A DNA stretch of 64,000 nucleotides from Brachynemurus nebulosus (GCA_035578155.1 JAPWDM010000001.1:85523150-85587149); one strand, 5' to 3'; shown: positions 21,947 to 33,905, counted from the first letter of the stretch. The notes: a model not told the origin generated them from the letters alone. Made by a program: numbers and translations.

Positions 21947-22985
21947 GGGGGTTCTCCTGTATAACGGCCTGTTTTTTAAGCATTTTTGGGAAACTTTTTT
22001 TTTTACGAACAGTGAAAAGATAGAAATTTGAATTTTTTATCATTTATTTATTACTATTTCAAGAGTATGTAAAACAAATTTCAAGTAAAAATCTTCATTA
22101 GAACGTAAGTACCACTCCGAAGACATTCGCCTCGAAAAAAAGGACGCTCACTTCCTCCACTTCGACTCATTGGCTAATCAAAAAAAAAAAACGTTTTAAT
22201 CTGTAAGCTTAAATACATCAAATGAACTAGAATCATTGAAAATTGAGTTTTTGGCAGACTTCTGAAGTTTCAAATTTCATGATTTTTTTTCTCATATTTT
22301 TCGTTACGAAAGAAATAGAAATACTTAGAATTTTTGAATGGTTCTAGTTCATTCGATGCATCTACACGTGCTGAATCTGCCCTATAAATTTCAAGTGAAT
22401 CGGTCAAACCGTTCTCGAGATATGATGGAGAAAAGTTTGAAAAACACAGTTTTGAGAAAAGAGCGTTTAAAGTTTCAAGTACGGTTATAACTATGAAAAT
22501 CTTAACTTACCATCAATCTGTGATGCCTGGTCCATAGAATACTCCTTCCTCTTCGAAGTCTTTCAATAGGGATTGCTCTGCTCTTGCTTCAGTTCTGGCT
22601 TTTTTTTACGACATCACTCGTGCATCACTCGGAGCGCGCAATTCTCGCTCCATCACGGTTGTGTACATAAGTATGCACTTCGCGGTTTTTTCTGGGTATC
22701 TTTTTGGGTAGTGTAACGATTTCCAACGAATCGTTTTTTATCAGGACCAGAATGAACGCCACTAAACGTGCTTCCTTTTCTACCACTCATTGCGAAAATA
22801 ATCAACTTATAACTGATCACTGATTTGAAACTAATTTGTCGTAGCTGTTGTGCTCTTCGAAGCTAAACTAAAACTAAAATATAAGTGTACATTTGTATAG
22901 AAGCGTCTCAGGTATCAAGCTGACACGTTACAGTAGGTCCCCTAATAAAATCGATTATCTGAAGCCATCACACGGAAGAACCCCC
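21947..22985. mobile_element. TTAA-flanked inverted-repeat element (1,039 bp)
   Basis: The left end GGGGGTTCTCCTGTATAACG and the right end, reverse-complemented, GGGGGTTCTTCCGTGTGATG share the first 10 or so bases. TTAA lies immediately outside each (21943-21946 and 22986-22989). TTAA targets are used by piggyBac and Kolobok elements; the GGGGG start favours Kolobok or a relative, but this is an inference. A transposase start may remain on the minus strand. Confidence 0.65.
22653..22790 (-). pseudogene. Possible N-terminus of a transposase
   Basis: On the minus strand from the ATG at 22788-22790 the frame reads MSGRKGSTFSGVHSGPDKKR then FVGNRYTTQK and continues for 45 codons to a stop. Basic N-termini with a motif like RFxGNRYT occur in several metazoan transposon proteins, including those carrying Mutator-like domains. 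The frame breaks soon after, but coding-like sequence (KPELKQEQSN) continues beyond the stop. The function is inferred from position inside the TTAA element and is uncertain. Confidence 0.4.
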
Positions 22986-22989
22986 TTAA

Positions 22990-23344
22990 TGGAGAAAAAT
23001 TTTTAATCGATTCCGCATCCGGGAAATAAAAGGTGTAGTCTAATAGACCTGTACTTGTGAAAAATAATTGAAATTAGAAAGTTATTTTGACAGTGTTAGA
23101 ATTCTAGACCATAACCTCTTTATATAGTCAAAGAATGCAATATAAAACGCTATAATTTTTCAAATTCATCTATTTCAATGTGACTTTTCTAATATGTACC
23201 TACCGAAAGTTCTTCCTAAACCTTGATTTAAAAAAATTCTTTTGTTTCTTGTAATTTATAGGTTCTTTTCTATTATTGGTACCTTGAATGTTTGAAAATT
23301 TAATGCGTTCTATTTATATTTTTCTTTTTTTTTTGTTATTTCAG
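22990..23344. other. Intron before exon 3
   Basis: AT-rich, ending in a T-rich tract and TTTCAG, the acceptor of exon 3. Nothing else seen. Confidence 0.5.
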
Positions 23345-23380
23345 GCAAGTAGTCGTTGTAGTTCTGGAAAAGGATATATC
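23345..23380 (+). CDS. Internal micro-exon 3 of the unrecognised host gene
   Basis: A 36-bp exon with the acceptor TTGTTATTTCAG and donor ATC/gtgagt. It encodes ASSRCSSGKGYI in the same phase as exon 2, so the junction reads RLSD then ASSRCSSG. Twelve codons exactly, hence a possible cassette exon. Support comes from strong splice sites at both ends and the conserved phase. It would be missed by length-based gene finders. Confidence 0.7.
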
Positions 23381-24199
23381 GTGAGTATACTGCAATTTTT
23401 TTTATAATTGCATGCCTATTTCCTTCTCTTTTGATAACTTATTAACATTTTTTAAAAAGATGCATGCTTGCGTGTAATAATGGATTTCTTTTGTATATAA
23501 GGGGTAAAGAAAAGAATGATTTGATATTATTGTAAATGTGACACCAGCTTAAGTACTTAAAAATGGACTAAGCTAAAGAGGGGGCAAGGGGTTTGTTTAT
23601 CGAAAAAATTTGGAATGGATCAAGGTCATTAACCTAGGAAGTTTTTAATAGTAAAGGAGCTTTTAGGCCACTAACTAAAGAGAGTCAGTAAAAGGGGTTT
23701 AAGACAATTAAGCAAAGGGGGAAATTGGTAAAGGAAATCTCTGTTTTTAATTGGGAAGGGAGGATGCATGGTCGCTCACCTGATCGAGTATTCGAGAGAA
23801 GGGAAAATAAGTCTTTAAGTGAATGCGAGGCAGTAGTGTTCTAAGCCATTAATTTGATCAAGAAATTGGTAAAGAGGGTCTCTGATTGAAAATGAGGAAC
23901 GAGAGAGTTCAGTGCTACTGATTTGGTGGAGAGATCGATAAAGGGAGTCTTTGATCAGAAGCAGGAAAAGGTAGTTTAAAACCACTAATTTGAAGAGACA
24001 ATCGATGAACGACGACCGTTAAACACAGTAGAAATATCGTTCGGACGCGAAAAAATGGGTCCCAACGGCAACGGGTTGACTTTTCGGAAACGAGCGGGAA
24101 TAAAGAATTTTTGTATAGGGTTGGGAGTGGGCAAGAAGGGTACTAAAAATAATTTAACTTTGTTTCGGGGGCTAAGACCCTCTCTAAAACTCGTCTCTA
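23381..24199. repeat. Degenerate tandem repeat (roughly 110-120 bp units)
   Basis: Phrases such as CACTAATTTGA, AAATTGGTAAAGAGGGTCTC and GATCGATAAAGGGAGTCTTT recur at about 23625-23700, 23720-23745, 23845-23885, 23930-23955 and 23985-24010 in the same order. The array is strongly diverged. No gene is supported in it. Confidence 0.5.
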
Positions 24200-24700
24200 C
24201 TCTACGATCCTCCAAGCAAGCGCCGACTCATTAACTATAGTTGAATTAACTCCATACTGTTCTAGTCCATCCTTAATGGATACTAATGAAGTGAAATTAC
24301 ACGCACCCTCAAAGGTAGCCATGTCGGTCCTTGTTGTCTAGACTCTTCTCAACACGTATCATGAACTAATGAAGAGCTATCTCAACAGACTTTCTCCGCC
24401 TAATAGGCGTGTTGATTTGGATGTAAAGGCCTAATCGGTAGAATCTTATCCCTAATGTATCTATCCAGTAGTCTCTACACTGTTTTCAATACGAAGGAAG
24501 TTGGACTAATGGGACGATAGTCCTTAGGTGTGGACTATGTATCCCTATCTGGCTTAGGTATAAAGACCATTATCGCCGTCGTATCCATAACGGATGAACG
24601 TAGCCAGCTGCCAGACTGGATCTAAAAATGCGAATCAGGTATGACACCAGAAGTCCTCGATTCTGCTGTAACAAGGTCGGAAAGATTCCGCCCCCCTTGA
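24200..24700 (-). pseudogene. Non-LTR retrotransposon reverse transcriptase fragment
   Basis: On the minus strand a frame with several stops reads MVFIPKPDRDT, KDYRPISPTSFVLKTV, RLLDRYIRDKILPIRPLHPN and QHAY. These are RT blocks 1-2 of Jockey/I/R1-type elements: the F.PKPG..... DYRPISLTSFLLK signature followed by the LHPNQHAYQ segment. Weak upstream similarity (SLAAGYVHPLW) lies at about 24600-24640, and downstream sequence resembling the D-A-F region at about 24260-24330. At least four in-frame stops are present. It is 5'- and 3'-truncated and long dead. Confidence 0.8.
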
Positions 24701-25599
24701 ACTTTTAAAACCCCTTTTAACTGTTCTAAACCGTAAAAATGAGTTCTATATAAGAAATTCCAGAATTTCCCCACAGATCCTGTGGTTTCCCCGGATGGAG
24801 ATTCCAGGGTAATAAGATGAACTTTAGAATCCTTCTACAGAACTTTATGCATTCTGGTTACTGCAGACTCATTGTTAATTAACTGACAGAAAAACCTCCA
24901 TGAATTTCTCAAAACCCTTATCTCTTTTTTATACCTTCATTGAGCCTCCTTTTATGTCCTAGCCTTTTCAGAATGAAACAAATGGGTCAGGGATATAACC
25001 AATAATATACACTCTTTCTAATGGTAATACTTTTATTGGTGATATCTATGAAGGAAACATGTATAAATATAAAATTAACCAAAAAATTAAAAAAGTGTCC
25101 GGGTCTAGACGGTTTTACGGTAAGAAGAATTTCAAAAAGTATTTTAGGCAAAGGTTTTATAAAGACATCTATTGTTCTTTGGTTATCTTGGATAAAGTTT
25201 GAAGGATACCATTTTGAACCAAATCTCCAGCCAAATTATATACAGTATGCTTCATTCTTTAATGTTCTTTAGGTTATTCAGCAATTTTAATACATAGTGT
25301 CTTTAAAATATGTTGTCTTTAAAAATATAAACAGGAGATTCTACAATAATATTTAAATTTCTTAACAACTTTTTTATAAAGATAACTTCACAAGATGTAA
25401 CCCAGAGTGCAATGCATTCTCCTTCAGTGAATGATAATTATACTGTAGCTTGTTTTTTTAGTAACCCAAGAGATGGATTTGTAAACCCCAAACAGATTGA
25501 ACACTTTTGGAGTATCAACACAATTACAGTTGCTCATTCACCAGATAAAATATACGTCAATATTTCGTAAATTATTCATTTCCATTTTTTTTTTTTTTT
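24701..25599. other. Unassigned sequence with two short open frames
   Basis: Open + strand frames at 25021-25272 (83 codons) and about 25384-25569 (ending INTITVAHSPDKIYVNIS) do not resemble a family I know and have no splice or start context. The block lies between two retrotransposon fossils and may contain further eroded retroelement sequence. Nothing firm can be assigned. Confidence 0.35.
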
Positions 25600-26850
25600 T
25601 TTTTTAATAAGGATTTAATTATTTTGGTTTATCTAAAGTTATTTCCAACAGGTAAAAAATCATCTACATATAATAGCAAATAAACTATATTAATATTACG
25701 CATATATAAACAATAATCATTTGACTGTTTAAATTTTAACTTCGTAATTGTTCAATTGCTCATTCCTCATTTACGGAGCTTCCTTTAACTCGCATGTGTA
25801 TATTTCTTCACGAGGATAGCCATTAAGAAATGTTTTCTTAATATTTAGTTGTATTACTTCATCTTATTGACAACAGCAAGTAATACATAAATAGTTCTAA
25901 TTCTAACAACTTCAGGAGTGTCAAATTTACGTCTGAATACCTATTTACGGTCAATAATACTTTTTCTTTCAGAACGTTTAATTAAGTGTTTCATGTTTGA
26001 TTTTGCTGTAATGAATCCAGTTCAGTTTTATTAATAGTTTTAATCCATCCGAACCAGAATTATTTTTTGACATCATCATAGTATGTTGTTGGAACATCAG
26101 AAGCAAACATTTCAGCATTTAAGGCTAATATAATATAATCATAATGATTTGCATTGTAGTAGTGTTGATCTAATATTTATTTCTTCTGTAACAATTTCTG
26201 GTTACAATCTTTCTAATTTTACAACTTACGGGACACTTTTATTTAATTCAGAACTGATATAAACTGTTTCCTTAAACAAAACATCTCTTGACATGACAAT
26301 TTTACGTTTATTTGAATTCCACAATTAATAATCATTTCGCCTATAGCCAACCATAATTAATTTACTAGATTTTATATCTAATTTCTTACGTTGAATTTTA
26401 GGAATATGGGAGTATGCTACACAACCAAATACTCTTAAGTGAGATAAATTAGGTGTAATACTATATCTTTTTGCAGGAATTTTGTTTCAGAACTGCACAC
26501 TTATCTGTTTGCCAAATAGTCAAAACAATAAACAGTTTCAGTCCTCAGAAACTTAGCTAAATCACAATCAGAAATTAAAGATTTTGCTTCCTCAGTAATA
26601 GTACGATTCATTCTCGAACTTGTCATTCTGCTCAGAAATATAGGAATTTATGTACCGAATATTAATTCTAGAAATTTTACAACACTCTTTAAAGGCAGTT
26701 GAAGAATATTGACCTGCATTGTCACATTTCAAATTAACGATTTTAATATTATGTAAATTTTCAACCAGACTTAAAAAATGTTTTAAAATTATCCACAACT
26801 TCTGATCTACATATATGACATCATATAAACTGAAGTAAAATGTCAATAAT
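25600..26850 (-). pseudogene. Copia-type retrotransposon fragment (integrase to reverse transcriptase)
   Basis: The minus strand reads, in order: an integrase piece with LKCDNAGQYSS (the D-N-G-EY block of Copia integrase) at about 26592-26846; a post-integrase segment with SRDVLF-like and KETVYIS-like residues at about 26230-26420 in broken frames; and an RT piece with LLLYVDDFLPVGNN containing the catalytic YVDD at about 25640-25680. The order is that of Copia pol (integrase before RT). Many stops and frameshifts occur and no LTRs are seen, so it is an old remnant. Confidence 0.75.
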
Positions 26851-27363
26851 CATTTATTAATGTGATCATATATTAGGCGAGGAGCTGACCGTAGTTTTAC
26901 CCACCTTAACGACTACTTACACAAATGAATTTGCCTTTATTGAATAGTTTGCATTATAACGAAATGAAATTTATCTCCATATATACCCGAAAAATTGCCG
27001 GAAATTTAAAAAATGGGCACTTCCGGTTACAGTTCTAATTGTTGTCTCTCGTCTATTCCTACAGAAAAAACTAAAAACTCAGAATGTTCTGTTTGTTTGA
27101 AATACTAAAAACAGGAAACTTAGGTCGCCTTCTTAATTTTTGTCACAAAGTTGAAAAAAATTTTTAAATACCTGTTTTTGTCTGTTATTTTATACGTCAT
27201 AAGATGAAATTTGATCAATGTAAAGATGAATCCTTCCTATAGAAAAATAACAAGAGTTGCTATCCCTTACCTTGCCATCGCTATTCTTAGGCACCCCTTC
27301 TTTCTTGCCAGGCAGCGGGGTTTGTTCTCTTATGTCATTTATTTTATAGGCTTATTAAATTAA
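26851..27363. other. Non-coding sequence, nothing recognised
   Basis: AT-rich, no gene. It ends at the TAA (27361-27363) that borders the next MITE. Confidence 0.45.
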
Positions 27364-27804
27364 GGCTGCGTTCGGTTTTATCAATTGATTGTTAATCATA
27401 TTGTAATTTGATCGTCAACTGACTTATTTAATGTGAATGACAAATTCAATCAGTTGATTACGTTGATATTGGTTGAGTGAGTTGAGTCAATGCATGATCG
27501 GTATAATCTAAAAGAATTTTACGCGTGACGATGAAACTGACAATTTATTAATTGGAGTATAATTCAAATGTTATACAGGTTATATTGAACTTTTAAACCA
27601 AGTTGAAAAAAAAAGGAAAAGAAAGAATATTTTCAAATTTACGTACTTAATGTTTCCATTTTATCTCTTTTTTTCATAGAGTTTTCCTAACTTATGCTTT
27701 CATATGCCATAATATTAACAGCAAAAATGGCAGAAATTTTATGTGCTGCAATATCTGCGCATATTTTTGACGAAAACTAACAGATGACAAGAACAAACGC
27801 AGCC
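27364..27804. mobile_element. Harbinger-like MITE with TAA duplication (441 bp)
   Basis: The TIRs are GGCTGCGTTCGGTTTT and, reverse-complemented, GGCTGCGTTTGTTCTT. TAA flanks both ends (27361-27363 and 27805-27807). A 3-bp TWA target together with a GGC-type TIR fits PIF/Harbinger. The left half also contains TCAATTGATTG and TCAGTTGATTA repeats that look subterminal. No coding sequence. Confidence 0.65.
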
Positions 27805-28139
27805 TAACACATTCTTTGTAGAAACATTTGTAAGCGGCAGCAGAACTTCATATTATGCACTACTATATTATAAATTATAGTAATAACCGTAATAACCACA
27901 GAGTTGGCTTGGTGGTTGTTTTGAATAATCCTCCTTTAAAAATGCTAGTAATTTTTTACGTAATTAACTAATTATGTATTGCTATTGTTTTATCTGTTTC
28001 ATGCATATTAGAAATAATTGAAGTAGAACATGACTTCTACATAACATTATCATGATTAATTGATAAATGAATAGATGTGCAATATAGTAATAACTAATAG
28101 GCAATAAAATAATTAATATTTCACTTCGTAAAATATCAC
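27805..28139. other. Non-coding sequence, nothing recognised
   Basis: AT-rich intronic sequence without supported features. Confidence 0.45.
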
Positions 28140-28410
28140 TATATGAAAAAAAAAACGCCGTGAGCAGCAGAGCTCTATCACTCGAGTCGAATTACAAATC
28201 GATATTTTTAAGATATTTAAAGGTGATTGGAATGTATGTTTTTATTATTTAAATGTTAAAAAAAGGACCTTAAATGGAGAGACTGGAACTTTTTGGGGTC
28301 CTTTTTTCTTCTCAAAAAAGCCAAAATTTCTATTTTATAAACAAAACATTAATAATATTTTTTAAATTACTTGTTTATTACATTTGTATAATAATTCTTT
28401 TTTTTTATAA
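28140..28410 (+). repeat. Dispersed repeat with CGCCGTGAGCAGC head, copy 2
   Basis: Partner of 8383-8850. It shares the A-run plus CGCCGTGAGCAGCAGAGCTC, then TTAAAAAAAGGACCTTAAAT and GCCAAAATTTCTATTTTATA in the same order, with a shorter middle. Confidence 0.6.
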
Positions 28411-30003
28411 TATTTACTATGCCTACTTGCTTATTATTATGTACACCTAAAAACTTGTGACAATTGTTTCAAGCATTAATTGTTCATTTTCAAACAAAAT
28501 TGTATTTATAGTAGTATTTCGCAAAGTAAAATATTTGCTTTATTATTTACAAATACGAAAAATCATAAAGTAACGCTCGTATCTATTAATATCAGTTATA
28601 ACTAGTATATTTTTACAAAAAAATATGATAGTTTTAAAGAACTGAGCTCATTTTTTAGAATAATTATCCTTACTAAATATTCGTAAAAGATCATACGAAC
28701 GATTTTTAATTCTGACAGTTATTTCAAGCTTAATTGTCACAATAAAAAATAATTGTGATATCTTTTTGCTAAGTAAAATATTTGTATTATTATTTACAAA
28801 TATAGAACACGATAAAGTAACGCTCAAATCAGTATAGACTTATTTTATTTTGAACCACGAAAGATATTATTTTAGTACTTTTATGGTCTTGAAATAATTT
28901 ACTTTTTTGCAATTAAAGAAAAATATTAATAACTCTATGGATACTATTTATAAAAATCATATTCATAAGCAACGTATATGAAATTAAAACCAGACATTAG
29001 AAATAAAACGACCAGTAATTTATATTACGTACGAAAGATATTACATACGCGTTAAAAAGAGACAAATATTTTAAATAGCATATAAATTGCCAATATATCT
29101 ATATTTCTCCTTCTAAGATACCCTAGACTTTAAAATTGAAGCATAGTCAGCCATGTTTTGTATTGCAAATTTGAAAAATTAATATAAAAATTTTCACTAT
29201 TTTTATTTTTTAAATTGCGTTTTTCGTTATATTTTTTAAGAAAATATTATGGCAACTAGTTCTGCTTACAAATGTAAAAACCCTATTAGAAAAAAAGCAC
29301 AAGGAATAACATTCCACCGATAAGATTTTTTTGACATGTAACGTAAAAGCCCTCATTGCCGGCCCCCAATAGAAAAACAGTTTTGACATTTACATATTAA
29401 TGAAGTTATTTCTGAAAGAAACGTCTGATAACAGAAATTATTATTAATAGAATGATTGTTTTCCAATTTAAATTCACCTCGCATTTAATGTTTCCTTACT
29501 TAATTAAAGAATACATATATAAATTAAACAGTTTTTGCTGAATGTGTCTCTTTGGCGTTTGATCAATGCTTATTTATAGAAACACATGCCTTATAAATTT
29601 CAACATTTTCCAGTTAATTTTCGAAGTTAGCGCAATAAAACTATACAAATAATTTTTATTAATCCAGTTAAGAGATTATAAGAGCTAAATCACCATTTTA
29701 TCTAGTTTAAATATGATTTATATATATATGTGTATTTCTATGGAGTACAGATATAACATATAACCTTTGTATGTAACTAAAATCATGTACGTAAATAAAA
29801 TGACAAAAAATTTATATTATAAATAACTATAGGAGTTTGTGAAATAAAACGATTTTTTTTTTGCATATTCCGATAGTCTAACCAGTAACTTAAATTTTAA
29901 ACGCGTTTTTCTCGGAACTACAATTTTCAAATTTGCTACGCTTAAACTCGAATTAAAATTTAGTTTTCTGACAAAACATGGTATATGGTATACTAGTTTA
30001 AGT
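28411..30003. other. AT-rich stretch, nothing recognised
   Basis: About 1.6 kb with no supported gene or element. TTTTTGCxAAGTAAAATATTTG and ACAAATA-type phrases recur at 28508-28560 and 28764-28805, suggesting an old local duplication. Confidence 0.4.
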
Positions 30004-30117
30004 AAAATTAAAGGGAAGTACGTAAAATCGGAAGATCAGGAGCGTTGGTAAACTTTTATTTGAGGGGTTAGTAAATATTATTTTTATATAAACAAGTACA
30101 TATTATATATAAATAAG

Positions 30118-30282
30118 TACAGTACGCTTCAAAAAGTAATCGAACACTCTCACCCCTGCAGGGGAGAGGGTGCCCACACTTTTGACGCCGCACTGTACTT
30201 AATGTTGTGGTACACTGCCGTGTCAAAAGTATGGGCACCCTCCTGTGTCGAGGTGTCCGATCACTTTTTGAAGCGTACTGTA
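30118..30282. mobile_element. Palindromic MITE unit A
   Basis: Ends TACAGTACGCTTCAAAAAGT and the inverse, with TCGAACACTCTCACCCC after them and a centre of GTACTTAATGTTGTGGTACA. The GTGCCCACACTTTTGACGCC segment also has an inverse partner (GTGTCAAAAGTATGGGCACC). The TACAGT start fits the Tc1/mariner type. Confidence 0.75.
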
Positions 30283-30342
30283 CCTATTTAAGCGAGCGCA
30301 TGTTGGAGTCAAATGTCAAGATTTGTACGTCCACAAAATAAG

Positions 30343-30501
30343 TACAGTATGCTTCAAAAAGTAATCGAACACTCTCACCCCGGGGGGTGCCCACACTTTT
30401 GGCGCCGTACTGTACTTAATGTTATGGTACCCTGCCGTGTCAAAAGTGTGGGCACCACCCCCTGGGTGAAAGTGTTCGATCACTTTTTGAAGCGTACTGT
30501 A
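30343..30501. mobile_element. Palindromic MITE unit B (centre)
   Basis: Same structure as unit A, with a few base differences and the same inverted internal segment (GTGCCCACACTTTTGGCGCC and GTGTCAAAAGTGTGGGCACC). Its midpoint is the symmetry axis of the 837-bp palindrome. Confidence 0.75.
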
Positions 30502-30561
30502 CTTATTTTGTGGACTTACAAATTTTGACATTTGACTCCAACACGCGCTCGCTTAAATAAG

Positions 30562-30721
30562 TGCAGTACGCTTCAAAAAGTGATCGAACACCTTTTCAAA
30601 GGGGGTGTCCACACTTTTGACACGGCAGTGTACCACAACATAAAGTACAGTGCGGCGTCAGAAGTGTGGGCACCCTCTCACCTGGGTGAGAGTGTTCGAT
30701 CACTTTATGAAGCCTACTGTA
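30562..30721. mobile_element. Palindromic MITE unit C
   Basis: Same structure. It corresponds to unit A read in inverse order and has diverged from it (for example TGCAGT for TACAGT at the start). Confidence 0.75.
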
Positions 30722-30840
30722 CTTATTTATATATAATATGTACTTGTTTACATAATAAAATAATAATATTTACCAACCCCTCAAATAAAAGTTTACCGAC
30801 GCTCCTGATCTTCCGATTTTACGTACTTCCCCTTAAATTT

Positions 30841-31763
30841 GCACCGACTACTACGTACCATTGGATTTGTGGTGTACAGCACCTGCGAACTCTAGTGTCT
30901 GTACTATTTCAAAAAATAATTTTACACAAACTATACGCGGTTTTGTCAGTAAACTAAATTAGGTCATTATTATACGAGTTTGAATTTTATTGGATTAAAA
31001 TTTTATCCATTAACTATTTTGCAATATTTCTTAGTGCATCATATGGTGAAGTGAATTATGTACCTGTATGACTTTCTAACTCAAAACCGTCAAAAAACCT
31101 TATACGAGGTTGAGACAGAAAACGCGCGATATAACATACTTGCTATCTCTTACTGGTTACACTGGTTCCGGTAGTATAGAGATAGATATGTTGTCCCTAC
31201 TTCTCTGTGGTTACATACGTGTTTTTTTTTAGGTGTCTGTGGTGATTTTCTAATGATACTAAAATATTTTATCCGTTTTTTTATACATGTCAACATTTTA
31301 CAAGAGAAAAACATTAATATCTCAAAATTTGTGGGTTATATCTTTTTAAAAACATATTCATTGGATTAAAAAAACTTGGTTTCATGCTTATTAAGAAAAA
31401 AAAATGGGTGTTTCATTTATTTAATCATTTTTATAAGACAGTTTAATGAAATAACTAAAAATAGTGTTAGGTAATGGGGGCTTTTACGTTATTTGACATA
31501 ATATATTAGCGTATATATGTTACGGTTAATACGCATGAAATAGAAAATACGCATATTATACGAATGTCGTGAATAATACACGAATACGCAAACGATTCTT
31601 CTATTAACTAACACAAATCGGTTAAGACGCGTTGTATACAAAACGTCTTGGTTTAAATGTTTGTTTTATCAAAATACAGTATTACATCACCTGTTAAAGA
31701 AATAACATGACAACAATAACAGCAAATATTAACGATCGAAATTTCTTCAAGAATTGAATAATA
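30841..31763. other. Non-coding sequence, nothing recognised
   Basis: No gene or recognisable element between the palindrome and the next TA-cored repeat. Confidence 0.45.
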
Positions 31764-32051
31764 CCCCTGTCGCAGCATCCTGCATAGCATAGCGAATTTC
31801 CGTTTACAAAAATTAGTTTTTCTCGGAAAATAGTTGACATAGAATAATAGTTTAAAGAACTTTTTTTGTGTGATTTTTTTTCCTTGTTTTAATGGTGTAA
31901 AAAAATGTCGCAAAAATTTCTGAATGAGAAGAAACTTTGGCAAAAAACTAATTTTTTCACGAAAATTGCCAAAAAAACCATGTTCCGGACATCGGACGTG
32001 TTTGGTTAACGAACTCGTCCAACGGTTTGGGACTTCCAATATTTTCACAAA

Positions 32052-32117
<66 letters not shown>

Positions 32118-32157
32118 TCATAAAAGTACGACAGTTCGTTCAAGAGTTATCGTGCGG

Positions 32158-32238
<81 letters not shown>

Positions 32239-32241
<3 letters not shown>

Positions 32242-33902
32242 GTGTGCAAAATAATAGCAGTGCCTAAATTATTTCTTAACATTCTGAAAAAAATCTTCTA
32301 TTATAAGTAAATCATGACATGTTTGTGATTGGTATAATAGTAAATAATATAAGTAAAATAAATATTAATATAAATTTATTATACTCCTTACAGTCTGAAA
32401 ATAATACATTATTTGATTAATGACAGTTTATTTTGACTGTGCAAAAAAATAGCAGTATTACAAAAATAAAAAATTAAATCAATAAATGTTAACTAAAAAA
32501 AGAAAAATAATCCATATTAACTAACTCTAAATGCTAGTTAGTATTTTAATAGTTAATTGTATAGCCTTTATTAGCTAATACTTTCGCACAGCGTCGTGTC
32601 ATTGAATTAACTAGACTTTGGCAACGTTCCGGAGTGATTGAATTCCACGAGGACTCGACCACACGCCACAGTTCCTTAACAGTTGTTGGTTTTGCTGCTG
32701 AAACAGCTTGTTTGATGTCAGTCCATAAATTTTCAATAGGGTTCAGGTCAGGGGACTGAGCTGGCCAGTCCATAACCTGAACCTCATTTGTCACAAACCA
32801 AGCCTTCGCCAAACGACTGGTATGCTTAGGGTCATTATCCTGCATTAAGACCCATTTAAGAGGCATGTTTTCCTCGGCGTAAGGCAACATGATCGTTTCG
32901 AGTATATTAACATTAATTTTTTGCAATCATCTTTCCTTTTATCCAAAATATTGGACCAGGACCATAATAGGAAAAGCAGCCCCATACATTGATTTTTGCT
33001 CCTCCATGCTTAACTGTCTTAACTGTGTAGCGTGGATCATATGCAGCATTTTTTGGTCTTCTTATGTACTGTCTTCGTCCTGCAGAACCCAATAATACAA
33101 CTTTGGACTCATCAGTTCAAAGAATATTTCGCCATTTATTAGAAGGCCAATTAAGATGTTCTTGTGCAAATTTTATTCTTTGTTGTACATGCTTTGGTTT
33201 CAGTAGCGGTGTTTTTCTTGGACTTCTACCATACAGGTTAGCTTCCGTAAGTCGACGTCTGATTGTAGAAGTGTTTACATTTAGTTGTAATTCTTGTTTT
33301 ATTTTCGAAGACGTTGAAAACGGATCATTTCGTACTAACCGAATAATATTTCTAACTTCAATTGAAGAAAGTTTCCTTTTGCGCCCACATGTTTCAGGTT
33401 TCTCCCTCCATTTTTTTGCATTTATAATCATTTTACTAGAGCATCCAACTGTCTCTTGAATAAACTTATAAGTTTTACCATCTGATAACAATTTTCTTAT
33501 TAAATTTCGCTTTTCTTCACTACAATGTCTATTTCGTCCCATTTTTACTACGTAAAATATTTGATACAATTTTCAATTAGGCTAGTTAATTAAATCTAAA
33601 TTATTATCAACGATTATTATCATAAAAGCAACAAATATTTGAATTTTCTATTTACTGAAACCTACTTCGTTGACTATTTCAAAACTACTGCTATTATTAT
33701 GCACAATATTATATTAACATGATTATAAAAAAAATAGGTAATTCCCCGAAAGGTACGTGTCGCTTTACAGAAATTACCCAAACTAGCATTAGTGAGTATT
33801 AGCAATTCATCACAAATAGATGTCACTAATAGACAATACAAGACAAGCCAATAATTTTGAAAATATATCACGAGATAGTAGCACTTCTATTATTTTGCAC
33901 AC

Positions 33903-33905
<3 letters not shown>
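32239..33905 (-). mobile_element. Tc1-family transposon, nearly intact (1,667 bp)
   Basis: The ends CCTGTGTGCAAAATAATAGC and, reverse-complemented, CCTGTGTGCAAAATAATAGA are almost identical and flanked by TA. The insertion site is the TA microsatellite of the TA-cored repeat, so the element could land with no loss. The near-identical TIRs and single full-length gene indicate a comparatively recent copy. Confidence 0.9.
32546..33569 (-). pseudogene. Tc1 transposase (DD34E), one stop and one frameshift
   Basis: The gene reads on the minus strand. The N-terminus (33569-33117) has the paired-type helix-turn-helix (EEKRNLIRKLLSDGKTYKFI ... RKRKLSSIEVRNIIRLVRND) with GRxR-like linker residues, ending KWRNIL at a TGA that replaces the Trp before TDESKV (first catalytic Asp). 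The core continues (VNVWGCFSYYGPGPI-like) until a one-base frameshift at about 32925. The C-terminus (32926-32546) has MQDNDPKHTS (second Asp) and SPDLNPIENLW (Glu), with 34 residues between them, then ends at NKGYTINY. Length and motifs fit an ordinary insect Tc1 transposase of about 340 residues. It is inactive as read. Confidence 0.9.

Larger units (their letters stand above)
30004..30840. repeat. 837-bp composite palindrome made of three palindromic MITEs
   Basis: The outer arms (30004-30117 and 30722-30840) are inverted copies: GGGAAGTACGTAAAATCGGA, then GATCAGGAGCG, then TTTTATTTGAGGGGTT on the left, and their complements on the right. Inside lie three units of about 160 bp (30118-30282, 30343-30501, 30562-30721), separated by two spacers that are also inverted copies of each other (AAGCGAGCGC, TTGGAGTCAAATGTCAA). 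The centre of the middle unit (30422) is the centre of the whole figure, so the entire region is one palindrome with each unit itself palindromic. Confidence 0.9.

Noticed and set aside
23985..24215. Minus-strand frame of 76 codons next to the non-LTR RT fragment
   Set aside because: It does not contain RT motifs and lies in the degenerate tandem repeat; it could not be tied to the retrotransposon.
30316..30957. Open frames on both strands at the palindrome (71 and 141 codons)
   Set aside because: They translate the MITE units and their inverse; equal peptides appear on both strands because the sequence is palindromic.
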